DNA of 64,000 nucleotides from Pseudogemmobacter sp044142105 (GTDB lineage: Bacteria > Pseudomonadota > Alphaproteobacteria > Rhodobacterales > Rhodobacteraceae), in contig NZ_JBGTYM010000004.1 in assembly GCF_044142105.1 (NCBI RefSeq), positions 248,001 to 312,000 of the forward strand, written 5' to 3'. The position numbers and the translations under genes are program-made. Below, in pieces: positions 24,530-32,547 of this stretch. Each line of letters starts with the position of its first letter. Position 1 is the first letter of the stretch. The notes under the pieces are model-generated. The model was not told the DNA's origin. It saw only the letters and a program-made list of their open reading frames with translations, and searched no databases.

Positions 24530-25063
24530 TTACTTCTTCTTGCCTTCCTTGCGGAAGATGAACTCACCCTTGTAGCGGATACCCTTGCCCTTGTAGGGCT
24601 CGGGCTGACGCCATTCGCGGATGTTCGCTGCAACCTGGCCGACCTGTTGCTGGTCGATGCCCTCGACGACGATTTCGGTCGGCTTCGGCGAGGTGATGGT
24701 CACCCCCTTCGGCACGTCGAAATTCACTTCATGCGAGAAGCCGAGCGACAGCTTCAGGACATTGCCGGCCATGGCGGCGCGGAAACCGACGCCCTGGATT
24801 TCCAGCTCTTTCTTGAAGCCGGTCGACACGCCTGTAACAAGGTTGTCGACCATCGAGCGGGTCATGCCCCACTGCTGACGCGCACGCTTGGACAGGCCGC
24901 GCGGAGTGACCTTGACGGCATCGCCTTCGATCGAAAGCGTGACATCGTCGCCCGCGGTGAAGCTGCGGGTGCCTTTCGGCCCCTTCACTTCGATGGTCTG
25001 ACCCGAGATCGAGGCGGTGACGCCTTTGGTCAGGGTGACGGGTTTCTTGCCGATACGAGACAT
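24530..25063 (-). CDS. rplF: 50S ribosomal protein L6
   Basis: 177 residues from ATG 25063 (SRIGKKPVTLTKGV), with GAGG before it; the longer frame overlaps rpsH and is not coding. The second domain has the L6 signature YKGKGIRYKGEFIFRKEGKKK at the end. L6 lies near the sarcin-ricin loop and the factor-binding site. Confidence 0.97.
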   Translation of the reverse strand: MSRIGKKPVTLTKGVTASISGQTIEVKGPKGTRSFTAGDDVTLSIEGDAVKVTPRGLSKRARQQWGMTRSMVDNLVTGVSTGFKKELEIQGVGFRAAMAGNVLKLSLGFSHEVNFDVPKGVTITSPKPTEIVVEGIDQQQVGQVAANIREWRQPEPYKGKGIRYKGEFIFRKEGKKK

Positions 25064-25073
25064 GGAACCCTCC

Positions 25074-25472
25074 TCAGAACACGGTGCAAAGCACTTCGCC
25101 GCCAACATTGGCAGCGCGCGCATTCGCATCCGACATGACGCCCTTCGGCGTGGAGACGATCGACACGCCCAGGCCGTTGCGGACCGACGGGATGTCCTTG
25201 ACGCCCATGTACACGCGGCGGCCCGGCTTGGACACGCGCTTGAGTTCACGGATGACGGGTTCGCCTTCGTAGTACTTCAGCGAGATGGTGAACTCGCCCT
25301 GGCCGTTGGTCGTGTCGGCCTTTTCGTAACCGCGAATATAGCCTTCCGACAGCAGCACATCCAGAACCCGGCCACGCAGGGTCGAGGCGGGCGTCGCCAC
25401 CGTCGACTTGCCACGCAGCTGGGCGTTGCGAATGCGGGTCAGCATATCGCCGATCGGATCGTTCATCGACAT
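25074..25472 (-). CDS. rpsH: 30S ribosomal protein S8
   Basis: 132 residues. MSMNDPIGDMLTRIRNAQLRG opens it and VSTPKGVMSDANARAANVGGEVLCTVF closes it, as in S8, which binds the central domain of 16S rRNA. In enterics S8 represses the spc operon by binding its mRNA; whether that applies here is not shown. GGGAGAG precedes the first ATG by eight bases. Confidence 0.97.
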   Translation of the reverse strand: MSMNDPIGDMLTRIRNAQLRGKSTVATPASTLRGRVLDVLLSEGYIRGYEKADTTNGQGEFTISLKYYEGEPVIRELKRVSKPGRRVYMGVKDIPSVRNGLGVSIVSTPKGVMSDANARAANVGGEVLCTVF

Positions 25473-25485
25473 GATCCGCTCTCCC

Positions 25486-25791
25486 TTACCAGCTCGACTT
25501 CACCATGCCGGGGATCTGGCCGAAGGAGGCCAGTTCCCGCAGCATGATGCGCGAGAGTTTCAACTTGCGATAGAACGCGTGCGGACGGCCGGTCAGCTGG
25601 CAGCGGTTGTGCATGCGGACAGCGGCGCTGTTGCGCGGCATCTCGGCCAGCTTCAGCGTGGCCTTGAAACGCTCTTCCATCGGTTTGGACTGGTCGTAGA
25701 TCACCGCCTTCAGCGCGGCGCGCTTGGAAGCATGCTGCTTCACCAGCGCGGCGCGTTTCACTTCGCGGTTCACCATGGATTTCTTTGCCAT
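25486..25791 (-). CDS. rpsN: 30S ribosomal protein S14 (zinc-free type)
   Basis: 101 residues, the long form without the CxxC zinc ribbon. AKKSMVNREVKRAALVKQHASKRAALKA and the end RIMLRELASFGQIPGMVKSSW are typical. S14 completes the 30S head. It lies between rplE and rpsH with short gaps. Confidence 0.97.
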   Translation of the reverse strand: MAKKSMVNREVKRAALVKQHASKRAALKAVIYDQSKPMEERFKATLKLAEMPRNSAAVRMHNRCQLTGRPHAFYRKLKLSRIMLRELASFGQIPGMVKSSW

Positions 25792-25809
25792 ATCTGTGGT
25801 TCCTCGCGA

Positions 25810-26367
25810 TCAGGCGTTGAAGGGCATGTTGAAGTGCTTCAACAGCGCCTTGGCTTCGGCATCGGTCTGCGCAGTGGTGCAGATGATGATGTCCATGCCC
25901 AGGATCTCGTCGACCTTGTCGAAGTCGATTTCCGGGAAGACGATGTGCTCTTTCAGGCCCATGGCAAAGTTGCCACGGCCATCGAACGAGGGCTTTACGC
26001 CGCGGAAGTCGCGGACGCGCGGCAGAGCGACGTTCACCAGACGGTCGAGGAATTCGTACATGCGGTCGCCGCGCAGCGTGACCTTGCAGCCCAGCGGCAT
26101 CTCTTCGCGGACCCGGAAAGTCGCGATCGACTTGCGGGCCTTGGTGATCACAGCCTTCTGACCGGCGATCTGGCCAAGTTCCTCGGCGGCCTGCTTCACC
26201 TTCTTGGTGTCCTTGACCGCTTCGCCGACGCCCATGTTCAGGACGATCTTGTCCAGACGCGGGATCTGCATGTCGTTCTTGTAGGAGAACTCTTCCTTCA
26301 GCGCGGCGCGGGTCTTGGCCTTGTACTGGGCCTTGAGGCGCGGCGTGTATTGCTGAGCGTCAAGCAT
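25810..26367 (-). CDS. rplE: 50S ribosomal protein L5
   Basis: 185 residues. LDKIVLNMGVGEAVKDTKK and TGQKAVITKARKSIATFRVREEMPLGCKVTLRG-type motifs identify L5, which carries 5S rRNA to the 50S central protuberance. The ATG overlaps the rplX stop by one base (TGATG), so L5 is coupled to L24. Confidence 0.97.
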   Translation of the reverse strand: MLDAQQYTPRLKAQYKAKTRAALKEEFSYKNDMQIPRLDKIVLNMGVGEAVKDTKKVKQAAEELGQIAGQKAVITKARKSIATFRVREEMPLGCKVTLRGDRMYEFLDRLVNVALPRVRDFRGVKPSFDGRGNFAMGLKEHIVFPEIDFDKVDEILGMDIIICTTAQTDAEAKALLKHFNMPFNA

Positions 26368-26672
26368 CAGAGCGCCTCCCCGGTGGTCTTGGCGTAGCGG
26401 ACCTTCTTGTCGCCTTCCATGCGGAAGCCGACGCGGGTCGCCTTGCCGTTCTTGTCCAGAAGCGACAGGTTCGACAGGTCGATCGGCATCGCCTGCGGCA
26501 CGCGGCCGCCCTGCGACTGGGCCGATTGCTTGGTGTGGCGGATCGCGACGTTCACGCCATCGACAACAGCCTTGTTGTCCTTGGGCGAGACGGCGGTGAT
26601 TTCGCCCTTCTTGCCCTTGTCCTTGCCGGTCAGCACGACGACGGTGTCACCCTTGCGGAGCTTGGCAGCCAT
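26367..26672 (-). CDS. rplX: 50S ribosomal protein L24
   Basis: 101 residues from ATG 26672, preceded by GGAGG seven bases away; a GTG one codon earlier is less likely. The KOW motif KGDTVVVLTGKDKGKKGEI is near the N-terminus. L24 starts 50S assembly. Its start overlaps the rplN stop by one base. Confidence 0.96.
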   Translation of the reverse strand: MAAKLRKGDTVVVLTGKDKGKKGEITAVSPKDNKAVVDGVNVAIRHTKQSAQSQGGRVPQAMPIDLSNLSLLDKNGKATRVGFRMEGDKKVRYAKTTGEAL

Positions 26673-27040
26673 CACAGCACCTCCGGCGCAAGCGAGATGA
26701 TCTTCATGAAGTTCTTGGCACGCAGCTCGCGCACGACCGGCCCGAAGATACGGGTGCCGACCGGCTCGCCCTGGTTGTTCAGGATGACGGCGGCGTTGCG
26801 GTCGAAACGGATCGTGGTGCCGTCTTCACGGCGAACTTCCTTGGCGGTGCGAACGACAACGGCCTTGCGGACGTCGCCCTTCTTCACGCGACCTTTCGGA
26901 ATCGCTTCCTTCACCGACACCACGATGATGTCGCCGACCGAAGCATAACGGCGGTGCGAACCGCCAAGAACCTTGATGCACTGCACCCGGCGCGCGCCGG
27001 AGTTGTCAGCCACATCCAGATTCGTCTGCATCTGGATCAT
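26672..27040 (-). CDS. rplN: 50S ribosomal protein L14
   Basis: 122 residues. MIQMQTNLDVADNSGARRVQCIKVLGG and GVVVRTAKEVRREDGTTIRFD-like text are diagnostic for L14, which meets 16S rRNA at an intersubunit bridge. It follows rpsQ by 69 bases and is coupled to rplX. Confidence 0.97.
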   Translation of the reverse strand: MIQMQTNLDVADNSGARRVQCIKVLGGSHRRYASVGDIIVVSVKEAIPKGRVKKGDVRKAVVVRTAKEVRREDGTTIRFDRNAAVILNNQGEPVGTRIFGPVVRELRAKNFMKIISLAPEVL

Positions 27041-27109
27041 TGGTCTTCTCCCGACCTTCGGGGACCGTTCAGATTTCCGGCCCCGGGGTTTCGTTTAGAT
27101 CGCTCTGAC

Positions 27110-27349
27110 TTACGCCGAGGCGTCGGTCACAACGGTCCAGCGTTTGGTTTTCGAGATGGGGGCGCATTCCTCGATACGGACGACGTCGCCCACCTTGAAG
27201 GTGTTGTGCTCGTCATGAGCACGGTACTTCTTCGACTTACGCACGGTCTTCTGCAGCAGCGGGTGCTTGAAGCGGCGCTCGACCAGGACGGTGATCGTCT
27301 GCTCGTTCTTGTCCGAGGTGACGGTGCCCTGAAGGATACGTTTCGGCAT
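27110..27349 (-). CDS. rpsQ: 30S ribosomal protein S17
   Basis: 79 residues. MPKRILQGTVTSDKNEQTITVLVERRFKHPL and the end FKVGDVVRIEECAPISKTKRWTVV match S17, an OB-fold primary binder of 16S rRNA. It lies 11 bases after rpmC. Confidence 0.97.
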   Translation of the reverse strand: MPKRILQGTVTSDKNEQTITVLVERRFKHPLLQKTVRKSKKYRAHDEHNTFKVGDVVRIEECAPISKTKRWTVVTDASA

Positions 27350-27360
27350 TTTGGATCCCT

Positions 27361-27561
27361 TTACTTCGCGGCTTCAGCGGCTTTTTGGTTGAGCACCGTC
27401 TTGATGCGGGCGACGTCACGGCGGACGGCACGCATGCGGGCGGTGTTCTCAAGCTGGTTGGTCGCCTGTTGGAAGCGCAGGTTGAACGCCTCTTTCTTCA
27501 GGGCGACCAAGCTGTCGCGCAGCTGGTCTGGGGTCTTGCTCTTCAATTCCTTGGCGTCCAT
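27361..27561 (-). CDS. rpmC: 50S ribosomal protein L29
   Basis: 66 residues from ATG 27561 (DAKELKSKTPDQLRDSLV), with AAGGAAG ten bases before it. It is the helical hairpin protein beside the exit tunnel that helps dock SRP and trigger factor. It is normally adjacent to rplP; here 3.2 kb of other genes separate the two, and rpmC starts a new transcription unit. Confidence 0.95.
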   Translation of the reverse strand: MDAKELKSKTPDQLRDSLVALKKEAFNLRFQQATNQLENTARMRAVRRDVARIKTVLNQKAAEAAK

Positions 27562-27677
27562 CGCCAATCTTCCTTTCACAATCGCCAGACGGCCCCTTGT
27601 TGCGAAGGGTCACCGGAGACCTGGCGGATCAATGACAAACCACCGAATCCGAGTCGCCCCGGAGCCGTGGATGGGGT

Positions 27678-27706
27678 CCTATAGGGGGGTGCGCCCGGGA
27701 ACGCAA
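27678..27706 (-). promoter_or_regulatory. candidate promoter for rpmC-rpsQ-rplN unit
   Basis: Minus strand TTGCGT (27706-27701), 17-base spacer, TATAGG (27683-27678); predicted start near 27671, about 110 bases before rpmC and just after the end of the outer-membrane protein gene. Confidence 0.45.
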
Positions 27707-27746
27707 GCCTGAACTGCGCTGGATGCTTTCGCCGCGCGCAACCGGA

Positions 27747-28376
27747 TCAGAAGCGCATAGAGATGCGCAGGCCGAACTGATGCGGGCGGGCCGTCAACTC
27801 GCCCCCTGCCCCGCCCGAGGACAGGTCATATTCAGTATAGCTTATCCCCAGCGCCATCCGCTTGCTGATCTGATAGTCGAAGCCAAGACCATAGGCCAGC
27901 CCATCGAAGTCGCGCGAGGTGCCGCCCAGGTCTAAGCTGGTGCGGGCATAGCCAAGCCGGGCATAGATCAGGGCGTCACGCCAGGCATAGCCCAGCCGCC
28001 CCGCCAGCTCGACCATGGCGTCGCCCTGGCTTTTGACCCCGGAAATCCTGGTATCCATGGTCTTGGCATAGGACAGCTCGACCCCATAGACGATATGCCC
28101 GTTCTGCGCGTTTACCCCGGCGAAACCCGCAGCGGTCGAACCGTCGATATCCAGATCGACAAGCGTATCTGACAGGGAGACGCCAAGCTTGCCGTAGCCA
28201 AGCCCCACATAGGGGCCGGACCAGTCTGCAATCGGCGCGGCAATCACGGGGGGTGGCAGGGGTTCGGGGGCTTCGGCCACAACGCTCGGTCCACCGGCCT
28301 GAACGGGCATGGAGATAAAAATCTGGGCTGCCAGGATCAGGCCGGAACAGGATGACGATGCGCGGTTCTGGGGCAT
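27747..28376 (-). CDS. outer-membrane beta-barrel protein (small porin-like)
   Basis: 209 residues. An N-terminal hydrophobic segment ending at PVQA-GG (about 27) is a likely signal peptide, then a Pro-rich linker. The body has alternating polar/hydrophobic strands (WSGPYVGLGYGKLGVSL, HIVYGVELSYAK, DALIYARLGYARTSLD, GLGFDYQISKRMALGISYTEYDL) and ends in Phe (LRISMRF), the outer-membrane assembly signal. This is the OmpA-like/Omp25-type eight-strand barrel architecture. It lies among non-ribosomal genes between rplP and rpmC; its role is unknown. Confidence 0.85.
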   Translation of the reverse strand: MPQNRASSSCSGLILAAQIFISMPVQAGGPSVVAEAPEPLPPPVIAAPIADWSGPYVGLGYGKLGVSLSDTLVDLDIDGSTAAGFAGVNAQNGHIVYGVELSYAKTMDTRISGVKSQGDAMVELAGRLGYAWRDALIYARLGYARTSLDLGGTSRDFDGLAYGLGFDYQISKRMALGISYTEYDLSSGGAGGELTARPHQFGLRISMRF

Positions 28377-28485
28377 GGCAATTGTCCTCTTGCATCAGGA
28401 CAAGTCGCCAAGCGGTATCCCGGTTCCCGTCCACGGTCAGGGCTTGCGTTTCCCCCTCCAGGACAGACGGGCGCGCAGGGGTTCG

Positions 28486-29496
28486 TCAAAGCGATAGGTC
28501 AGCAGCGCGGATGCGAGCAGCACGGCAGATCACGGCCAGAAGAAACGCATGGCCCCGCAGCAGGTGCGGCGCCCAGACCTTTGTCTGCCCGAGGATCAGG
28601 ACCGAAATGGACGCATGAAGGATGTAGATCGCGTAGGAGAGCCGACCCAGATGGTCCGAGAGCGCAGCGAAGAACCCGCCCATCGGCAAGCGTGTGCTCA
28701 GGATGACAAAGCCGGGAAAGACGACCGCGATCCAAAAAAGGTGCCACCATATCGCATGCGCGGGCAGCAGCACGAAGGCAAAAGCGACCGGGAAAAGAAC
28801 CCAGCCCGGAACCGGCCCTTCAAGGGCAAGCACGCCGCTGCGATGGATCAGAACGCCCAGGGAGAAAGAGAACCAAAACCGGGCCGAGCCGCCCAAAAAG
28901 GTGTCGAGCGACCAGCCCAGATCGGCGCTCTGGTGCAGATGAACCTGCCAGATCAGCACACCGAATGCGGCCAGAGCCAGGCCGACCAGAACCCGGCTGG
29001 AAAGCCAGGGCAGGAGCAGAACATAGGCAAGGTTGAACCAGAATTCGAGCGTCAGCGTCCAGGCGGATGTCGAGAAGGGGATCGCGCCGAAGGCCCATTC
29101 CTTGCTGCCCGGCGTGGGCAAAAGCAAGAGGGTCAGGGGCAAGGCCCAGAGGACCTGGCCAAGCTGCGGCGCATCAGGCGTGCCCATCGCGATCTTACCC
29201 AGGAAATGCGCCATGCCGAAGGCGCAGGCGACCAGATAAAGTGGCCAGAGGCGTAAAACCCTGACGGCCGTGAATCGGGCAAAGCCCATCTCACCGCTCA
29301 TCAGCCGTCGCTCATAGGCGCGGGCGATGACCAGGCCGCTCATCAGGAAGAACAGGTCGACCGCAAGGAAGCTGCCGCTGATGAGGCCAAAGACCGGGAT
29401 CTGGCCCTTGTAGTGATAGAGGAACACCGCGATCGCGGCCAAACCCCTTGCGGCATCCAGCGCAAGATAATGCGAGTTTTCGCTGGCTTTGGCCAA
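28486..29496 (-). CDS. acyltransferase 3 family membrane protein, probable C-terminal frameshift
   Basis: About 336 residues from a TTG at 29496 with GGGAAG before it; an alternative TTG at 29556 lacks a ribosome site. It has the family start LDAARGLAAIAVFLYHY (conserved Arg and His), FFLMSGLVIARAYERRL and about ten membrane helices; such proteins acylate surface sugars. The frame ends in an atypical tail (RAARIRAADLSL). Removing one C near 28524-28525 instead continues FLLAVICVLLASALLTYRFD EPLRARL and ends at 28437, the normal family C-terminus. So either a recent mutation or a sequencing error. Confidence 0.8.
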   Translation of the reverse strand: MAKASENSHYLALDAARGLAAIAVFLYHYKGQIPVFGLISGSFLAVDLFFLMSGLVIARAYERRLMSGEMGFARFTAVRVLRLWPLYLVACAFGMAHFLGKIAMGTPDAPQLGQVLWALPLTLLLLPTPGSKEWAFGAIPFSTSAWTLTLEFWFNLAYVLLLPWLSSRVLVGLALAAFGVLIWQVHLHQSADLGWSLDTFLGGSARFWFSFSLGVLIHRSGVLALEGPVPGWVLFPVAFAFVLLPAHAIWWHLFWIAVVFPGFVILSTRLPMGGFFAALSDHLGRLSYAIYILHASISVLILGQTKVWAPHLLRGHAFLLAVICRAARIRAADLSL

Positions 29497-29604
29497 ATGC
29501 TTCCCTGCCCAAGATGCCGCCCGGGTTCTGACGCCCGGCTCATGCGCGGTTCGCAAGATTAGGCCAGCGCAGCGCCACGTTGCAACCTCGGATCGTCCCG
29601 CCGC

Positions 29605-30228
29605 TCAGGCCCAGCCGTAGTTGAAGCTGACCGAGATGCGCTCTTCTTCCGACATGTTCATCGGCACTTCGTGCCGCAGCCAGCTTTCCCACAGCAGCAC
29701 CTCGCCCACCACGGGCTGCACATAGACGAAACGGCGCAGCGCCTCGGGCGCGTCCTTGCGGGTGACAGGCGCCATCATCATCATCGGCAGGCGCGGGTCT
29801 TCCAGTTTCAGCGCCGAGGTGCCTTCGGGCATGGCGACATAGGTGGTGCCCGAGATCACCGAATGCGGGTGGATGTGGCTCGCATGGGTGCCGCCCTCGG
29901 GCAGGATGTTGATCCAGAGCGAGTTGCATTTGAGCTTCTTGCCCTGAAGATCGAAGCCCAGATCATCGCAGAAGGCGGCGACATGCTTGTCCAGCGCCTT
30001 TTCCAGATCCCCGAAGATCGGAAAGCGCCAGGGCAGATCGTCCAGCGAGGCATATGATGTGTAGCCCGGATAGCCGTTCGCCTCACACCATTCCTGCCCG
30101 GCCTCGTCATCCTCGGCGATGGCGTCGCAAGAAGCGTGCAACTCGGCATAATCCACCTTCTTCTTCGCGAGCTCGTTCAGCTTGGCGCGGTAGAGGCGGG
30201 TGACAAAAAGAGAGGTGATTTCGGCCAT
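29605..30228 (-). CDS. putative 2OG-Fe(II) oxygenase (TIGR02466-like)
   Basis: 207 residues. NSLWINILPEGGTHASHIHPHSVISGTTYV (about 102-131) carries the histidines expected for iron binding; a distal WLRHEVPMN and RISVSFNYGWA close the jelly-roll, with an Arg for 2-oxoglutarate. These proteins are uncharacterised non-heme oxygenases; the substrate is unknown. It lies between a small lipoprotein and the acyltransferase, in the same direction. Confidence 0.8.
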   Translation of the reverse strand: MAEITSLFVTRLYRAKLNELAKKKVDYAELHASCDAIAEDDEAGQEWCEANGYPGYTSYASLDDLPWRFPIFGDLEKALDKHVAAFCDDLGFDLQGKKLKCNSLWINILPEGGTHASHIHPHSVISGTTYVAMPEGTSALKLEDPRLPMMMMAPVTRKDAPEALRRFVYVQPVVGEVLLWESWLRHEVPMNMSEEERISVSFNYGWA

Positions 30229-30308
30229 GGCGGGTGCTCCTGCGCTGTGCAGCCGCGCAGTAGCAGGATCGCCCTAGCCGTGAAAGGGGCGCCCGGCCGT
30301 GGCCGGGG

Positions 30309-30515
30309 TTAGCGGCAGGCGCGCACGCCCAGATCGTCGCAGGCCAGACCTGCCAGACCGCCAACCACGGCCCCGCCAACGGCATTGTCGAACAGAACTT
30401 CGCCAGCAACTGCGCCCCCCGCGGCGCCAACCAGCGCCCGATTGCCATCACCGGTCACGCAGGCGGAAAGCAGCAGCGGCAGGGCGGTCAGAATCAAGAT
30501 GGGACGCACAGTCAT
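30309..30515 (-). CDS. small glycine-zipper lipoprotein
   Basis: 68 residues. The lipobox LLLSAC puts the lipidated Cys at residue 19. The mature part is a glycine zipper (GAAGGAVAGEVLFDNAVGGAVVGGLAGLAC), as in many small outer-membrane lipoproteins that insert or oligomerise in membranes. Function unknown. It is the first gene after the rplP terminator. Confidence 0.78.
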   Translation of the reverse strand: MTVRPILILTALPLLLSACVTGDGNRALVGAAGGAVAGEVLFDNAVGGAVVGGLAGLACDDLGVRACR

Positions 30516-30623
30516 GGTGGCCTCGCAATCTGAATGGCTCTGACAAGGGAACGACCCAAGGCGGGATCGGTTCCCTGCGCCGTGCTGCGGCGGATGAGGG
30601 CATCACAGAGGTTCAAAAACGAT

Positions 30624-30651
30624 AAGCCCCCGCCGTGATCGGCAGGGGCTT
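30624..30651 (-). terminator. intrinsic terminator after rplP
   Basis: AAGCCCC (30624-30630) and GGGGCTT (30645-30651) with an inner GCCG/CGGC stem and a TGAT loop; the minus strand continues ATCGTTTTTG. It closes the S10 unit before the inserted genes. Confidence 0.82.
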
Positions 30652-30674
30652 CGTCTTGAACCGGGTGACGGCCC

Positions 30675-30696
30675 GCGGATTTCCGGGGAAATCCGC
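30675..30696. repeat. perfect palindrome downstream of rplP
   Basis: GCGGATTTCC, two bases, and its exact complement GGAAATCCGC. It sits between the rplP stop and its terminator. The two-base spacer suggests a protein site or cruciform. Confidence 0.6.
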
Positions 30697-30710
30697 TATG
30701 CCGCACTGGC

Positions 30711-30726
30711 TTTGCCTTTCGGCAAA
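30711..30726 (-). other. small hairpin right after rplP stop
   Basis: TTTGCC/GGCAAA with a four-base loop that reads GAAA on the transcript, a stable GNRA type. Three stem-like elements in a row follow rplP. Confidence 0.45.
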
Positions 30727-30729
30727 ACC

Positions 30730-31143
30730 TTACCAGTCTTCCTTCGCCACGATGCGCGAGGTGACCGGCAGCTTCATCGCGCCCAGGCGCAGCGCTTCAC
30801 GGGCGATGTCTTCGGCGACGCCGTCGATCTCGAACATGATGCGGCCCGGCTTGACCTTGCAGGCCCAGTAGTCGACCGAACCCTTGCCCTTACCCATACG
30901 AACTTCGACGGGCTTGGCCGAGACCGGAACATCCGGGAAAATCCGGATCCAGACGCGGCCCTGACGCTTCATGTGACGGGTGATCGCGCGGCGGGCCGCT
31001 TCGATCTGACGGGCCGTCACACGCTCGGGCTCGGTGGCCTTCAGCGCGAAGGAGCCGAAGTTCAGAAGGAAGCCGCCTTTGGCTTCACCGCTGATGCGGC
31101 CCTTGTGCATCTTGCGGAATTTTGTGCGCTTTGGTTGCAGCAT
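30730..31143 (-). CDS. rplP: 50S ribosomal protein L16
   Basis: 137 residues. MLQPKRTKFRKMHKGRI and ARQIEAARRAITRHMKRQGRVWIRIFPD identify L16, which helps place A-site tRNA near the peptidyl-transferase centre. The Arg in the GRV...RMG loop that is hydroxylated in some bacteria is present (KPVEVRMGKGKG). It is the last gene of its unit, closed by a terminator. Confidence 0.97.
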   Translation of the reverse strand: MLQPKRTKFRKMHKGRISGEAKGGFLLNFGSFALKATEPERVTARQIEAARRAITRHMKRQGRVWIRIFPDVPVSAKPVEVRMGKGKGSVDYWACKVKPGRIMFEIDGVAEDIAREALRLGAMKLPVTSRIVAKEDW

Positions 31144-31156
31144 CTCTCTTCACTCC

Positions 31157-31882
31157 TTACGCGCGTTCGCGGTCGCCGCGCTCGCGGCGCGGGCCACGCG
31201 ACGACGGGGCATCGGCGGCTTCGGCGAGGCGACGGTCATGCGCTTGCGGATCATGCTCAAGGATCTCGCCCTTGAAGATCCACACCTTCACGCCGATGAT
31301 CCCATAGGGGGTTTCGGCTTCGGACAGCGCATAGTCGATATCGGCCCGCAGGGTGTGCAGCGGCACGCGGCCTTCGCGATACCACTCGGTCCGGGCGATT
31401 TCGGCACCGCCAAGACGGCCACCGACATTCACACGGATCCCCAGCGCGCCCATGCGCATGGCGTTCTGCACGCCGCGCTTCATGGCGCGACGGAAGGACA
31501 CCCGGCGTTCCATCTGCTGGGCGATCGATTCCGCCACCAGCTGCGCATCGACTTCGGGCTTGCGCACTTCGACGATGTTCAGATGCAGATCCGACTTGGT
31601 GAAGGCGGCCAGCTTCTTGCGCAGGGTTTCGATATCGGCGCCCTTCTTGCCGATGATCACGCCCGGGCGCGCGGTGTGGATCGTCACGCGGCACTTCTTG
31701 TGCGGCCGCTCGATGATCACTTTCGACACGCCGGCCTGCTTGCATTCCTTGTGGATGAACTCGCGCATCCGCAGGTCTTCAAGCAGCAGATTGCCGTAGT
31801 CTTTCGAATCGGCGAACCAACGGCTGTCCCAGGTCCGGTTGACCTGAAGACGCATCCCGATCGGGTTGACCTTCTGTCCCAT
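31157..31882 (-). CDS. rpsC: 30S ribosomal protein S3
   Basis: 241 residues. GQKVNPIGMRLQVNRTWDSRWFADSKDY opens it; the KH domain has GVIIGKKGADIETLRKKL (GxxG, about 75). A charged C-terminal tail (SSRGPRRERGDRERA) follows. S3 lies at the mRNA entry. Its ATG overlaps the rplV stop by one base. Confidence 0.97.
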   Translation of the reverse strand: MGQKVNPIGMRLQVNRTWDSRWFADSKDYGNLLLEDLRMREFIHKECKQAGVSKVIIERPHKKCRVTIHTARPGVIIGKKGADIETLRKKLAAFTKSDLHLNIVEVRKPEVDAQLVAESIAQQMERRVSFRRAMKRGVQNAMRMGALGIRVNVGGRLGGAEIARTEWYREGRVPLHTLRADIDYALSEAETPYGIIGVKVWIFKGEILEHDPQAHDRRLAEAADAPSSRGPRRERGDRERA

Positions 31883-32262
31883 TACGCAGACTCCCCGACC
31901 TGACGCACCTTGATGGTGATCTCGCTGAACGGTTTCATGATCTTGCCAAACCGGCCGCGCGCCCGCGGACGGCCGCGCTTCATCACCAGGTTCTTGCCAA
32001 CCCAGGCCTCGGCGACGACCAGGCTGTCGACGTCAAGGTTGTGGTTGTTCTCGGCATTGGCGATGGCCGATTGCAGGCACTTCTTCACGTCGCCCGCGAT
32101 GCGGCGCTTGGAGAAGGTCAGGTCCGAGAGGGCCTTTTCCACCTTCTTGCCGCGGATCATGCCGGCGACGAGGTTCAGCTTCTGAGGGCTGGTGCGCAGC
32201 ATCCGCAGCACCGCCATCGCTTCGTTATCCGCCACGCGGCGGGGGTTCTTTTCCGCACCCAT
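31882..32262 (-). CDS. rplV: 50S ribosomal protein L22
   Basis: 126 residues. LRMLRTSPQKLNLVAGMIRGKKVEKAL and the exit-tunnel loop with RGRPRARGRFGKIMKPFSEITI are typical L22. Three bases separate it from rpsS. Confidence 0.97.
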   Translation of the reverse strand: MGAEKNPRRVADNEAMAVLRMLRTSPQKLNLVAGMIRGKKVEKALSDLTFSKRRIAGDVKKCLQSAIANAENNHNLDVDSLVVAEAWVGKNLVMKRGRPRARGRFGKIMKPFSEITIKVRQVGESA

Positions 32263-32265
32263 GGC

Positions 32266-32544
32266 TTACTTCCTCTTGGCTTTCTTGTCGGCAGCGTGAC
32301 CGTAATAGGTCCGGGTCGGCGAATATTCACCGAACTTCTGGCCGATCATTTCTTCGGTGACCGCAACAGGAACGTGCTTCTTGCCGTTGTAGACCGCGAA
32401 GGTCAGACCAACGAATTGCGGCAGGATGGTGGAACGGCGCGACCAGATCTTGATCACTTCGTTCTTGCCCGAGGCCTTGGCGGTTTCTGCCTTCTTCAGC
32501 AGATAGCCATCGACGAACGGGCCTTTCCAGACGGAACGGGACAT
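32266..32544 (-). CDS. rpsS: 30S ribosomal protein S19
   Basis: 92 residues. MSRSVWKGPFVDGYLLKKAE and GHKLGEF-like KFGEYSPTRTYYGHAADKK identify S19, in the head of the 30S subunit with S13. Three bases follow rplB. Confidence 0.97.
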   Translation of the reverse strand: MSRSVWKGPFVDGYLLKKAETAKASGKNEVIKIWSRRSTILPQFVGLTFAVYNGKKHVPVAVTEEMIGQKFGEYSPTRTYYGHAADKKAKRK

Positions 32545-32547
32545 GGA

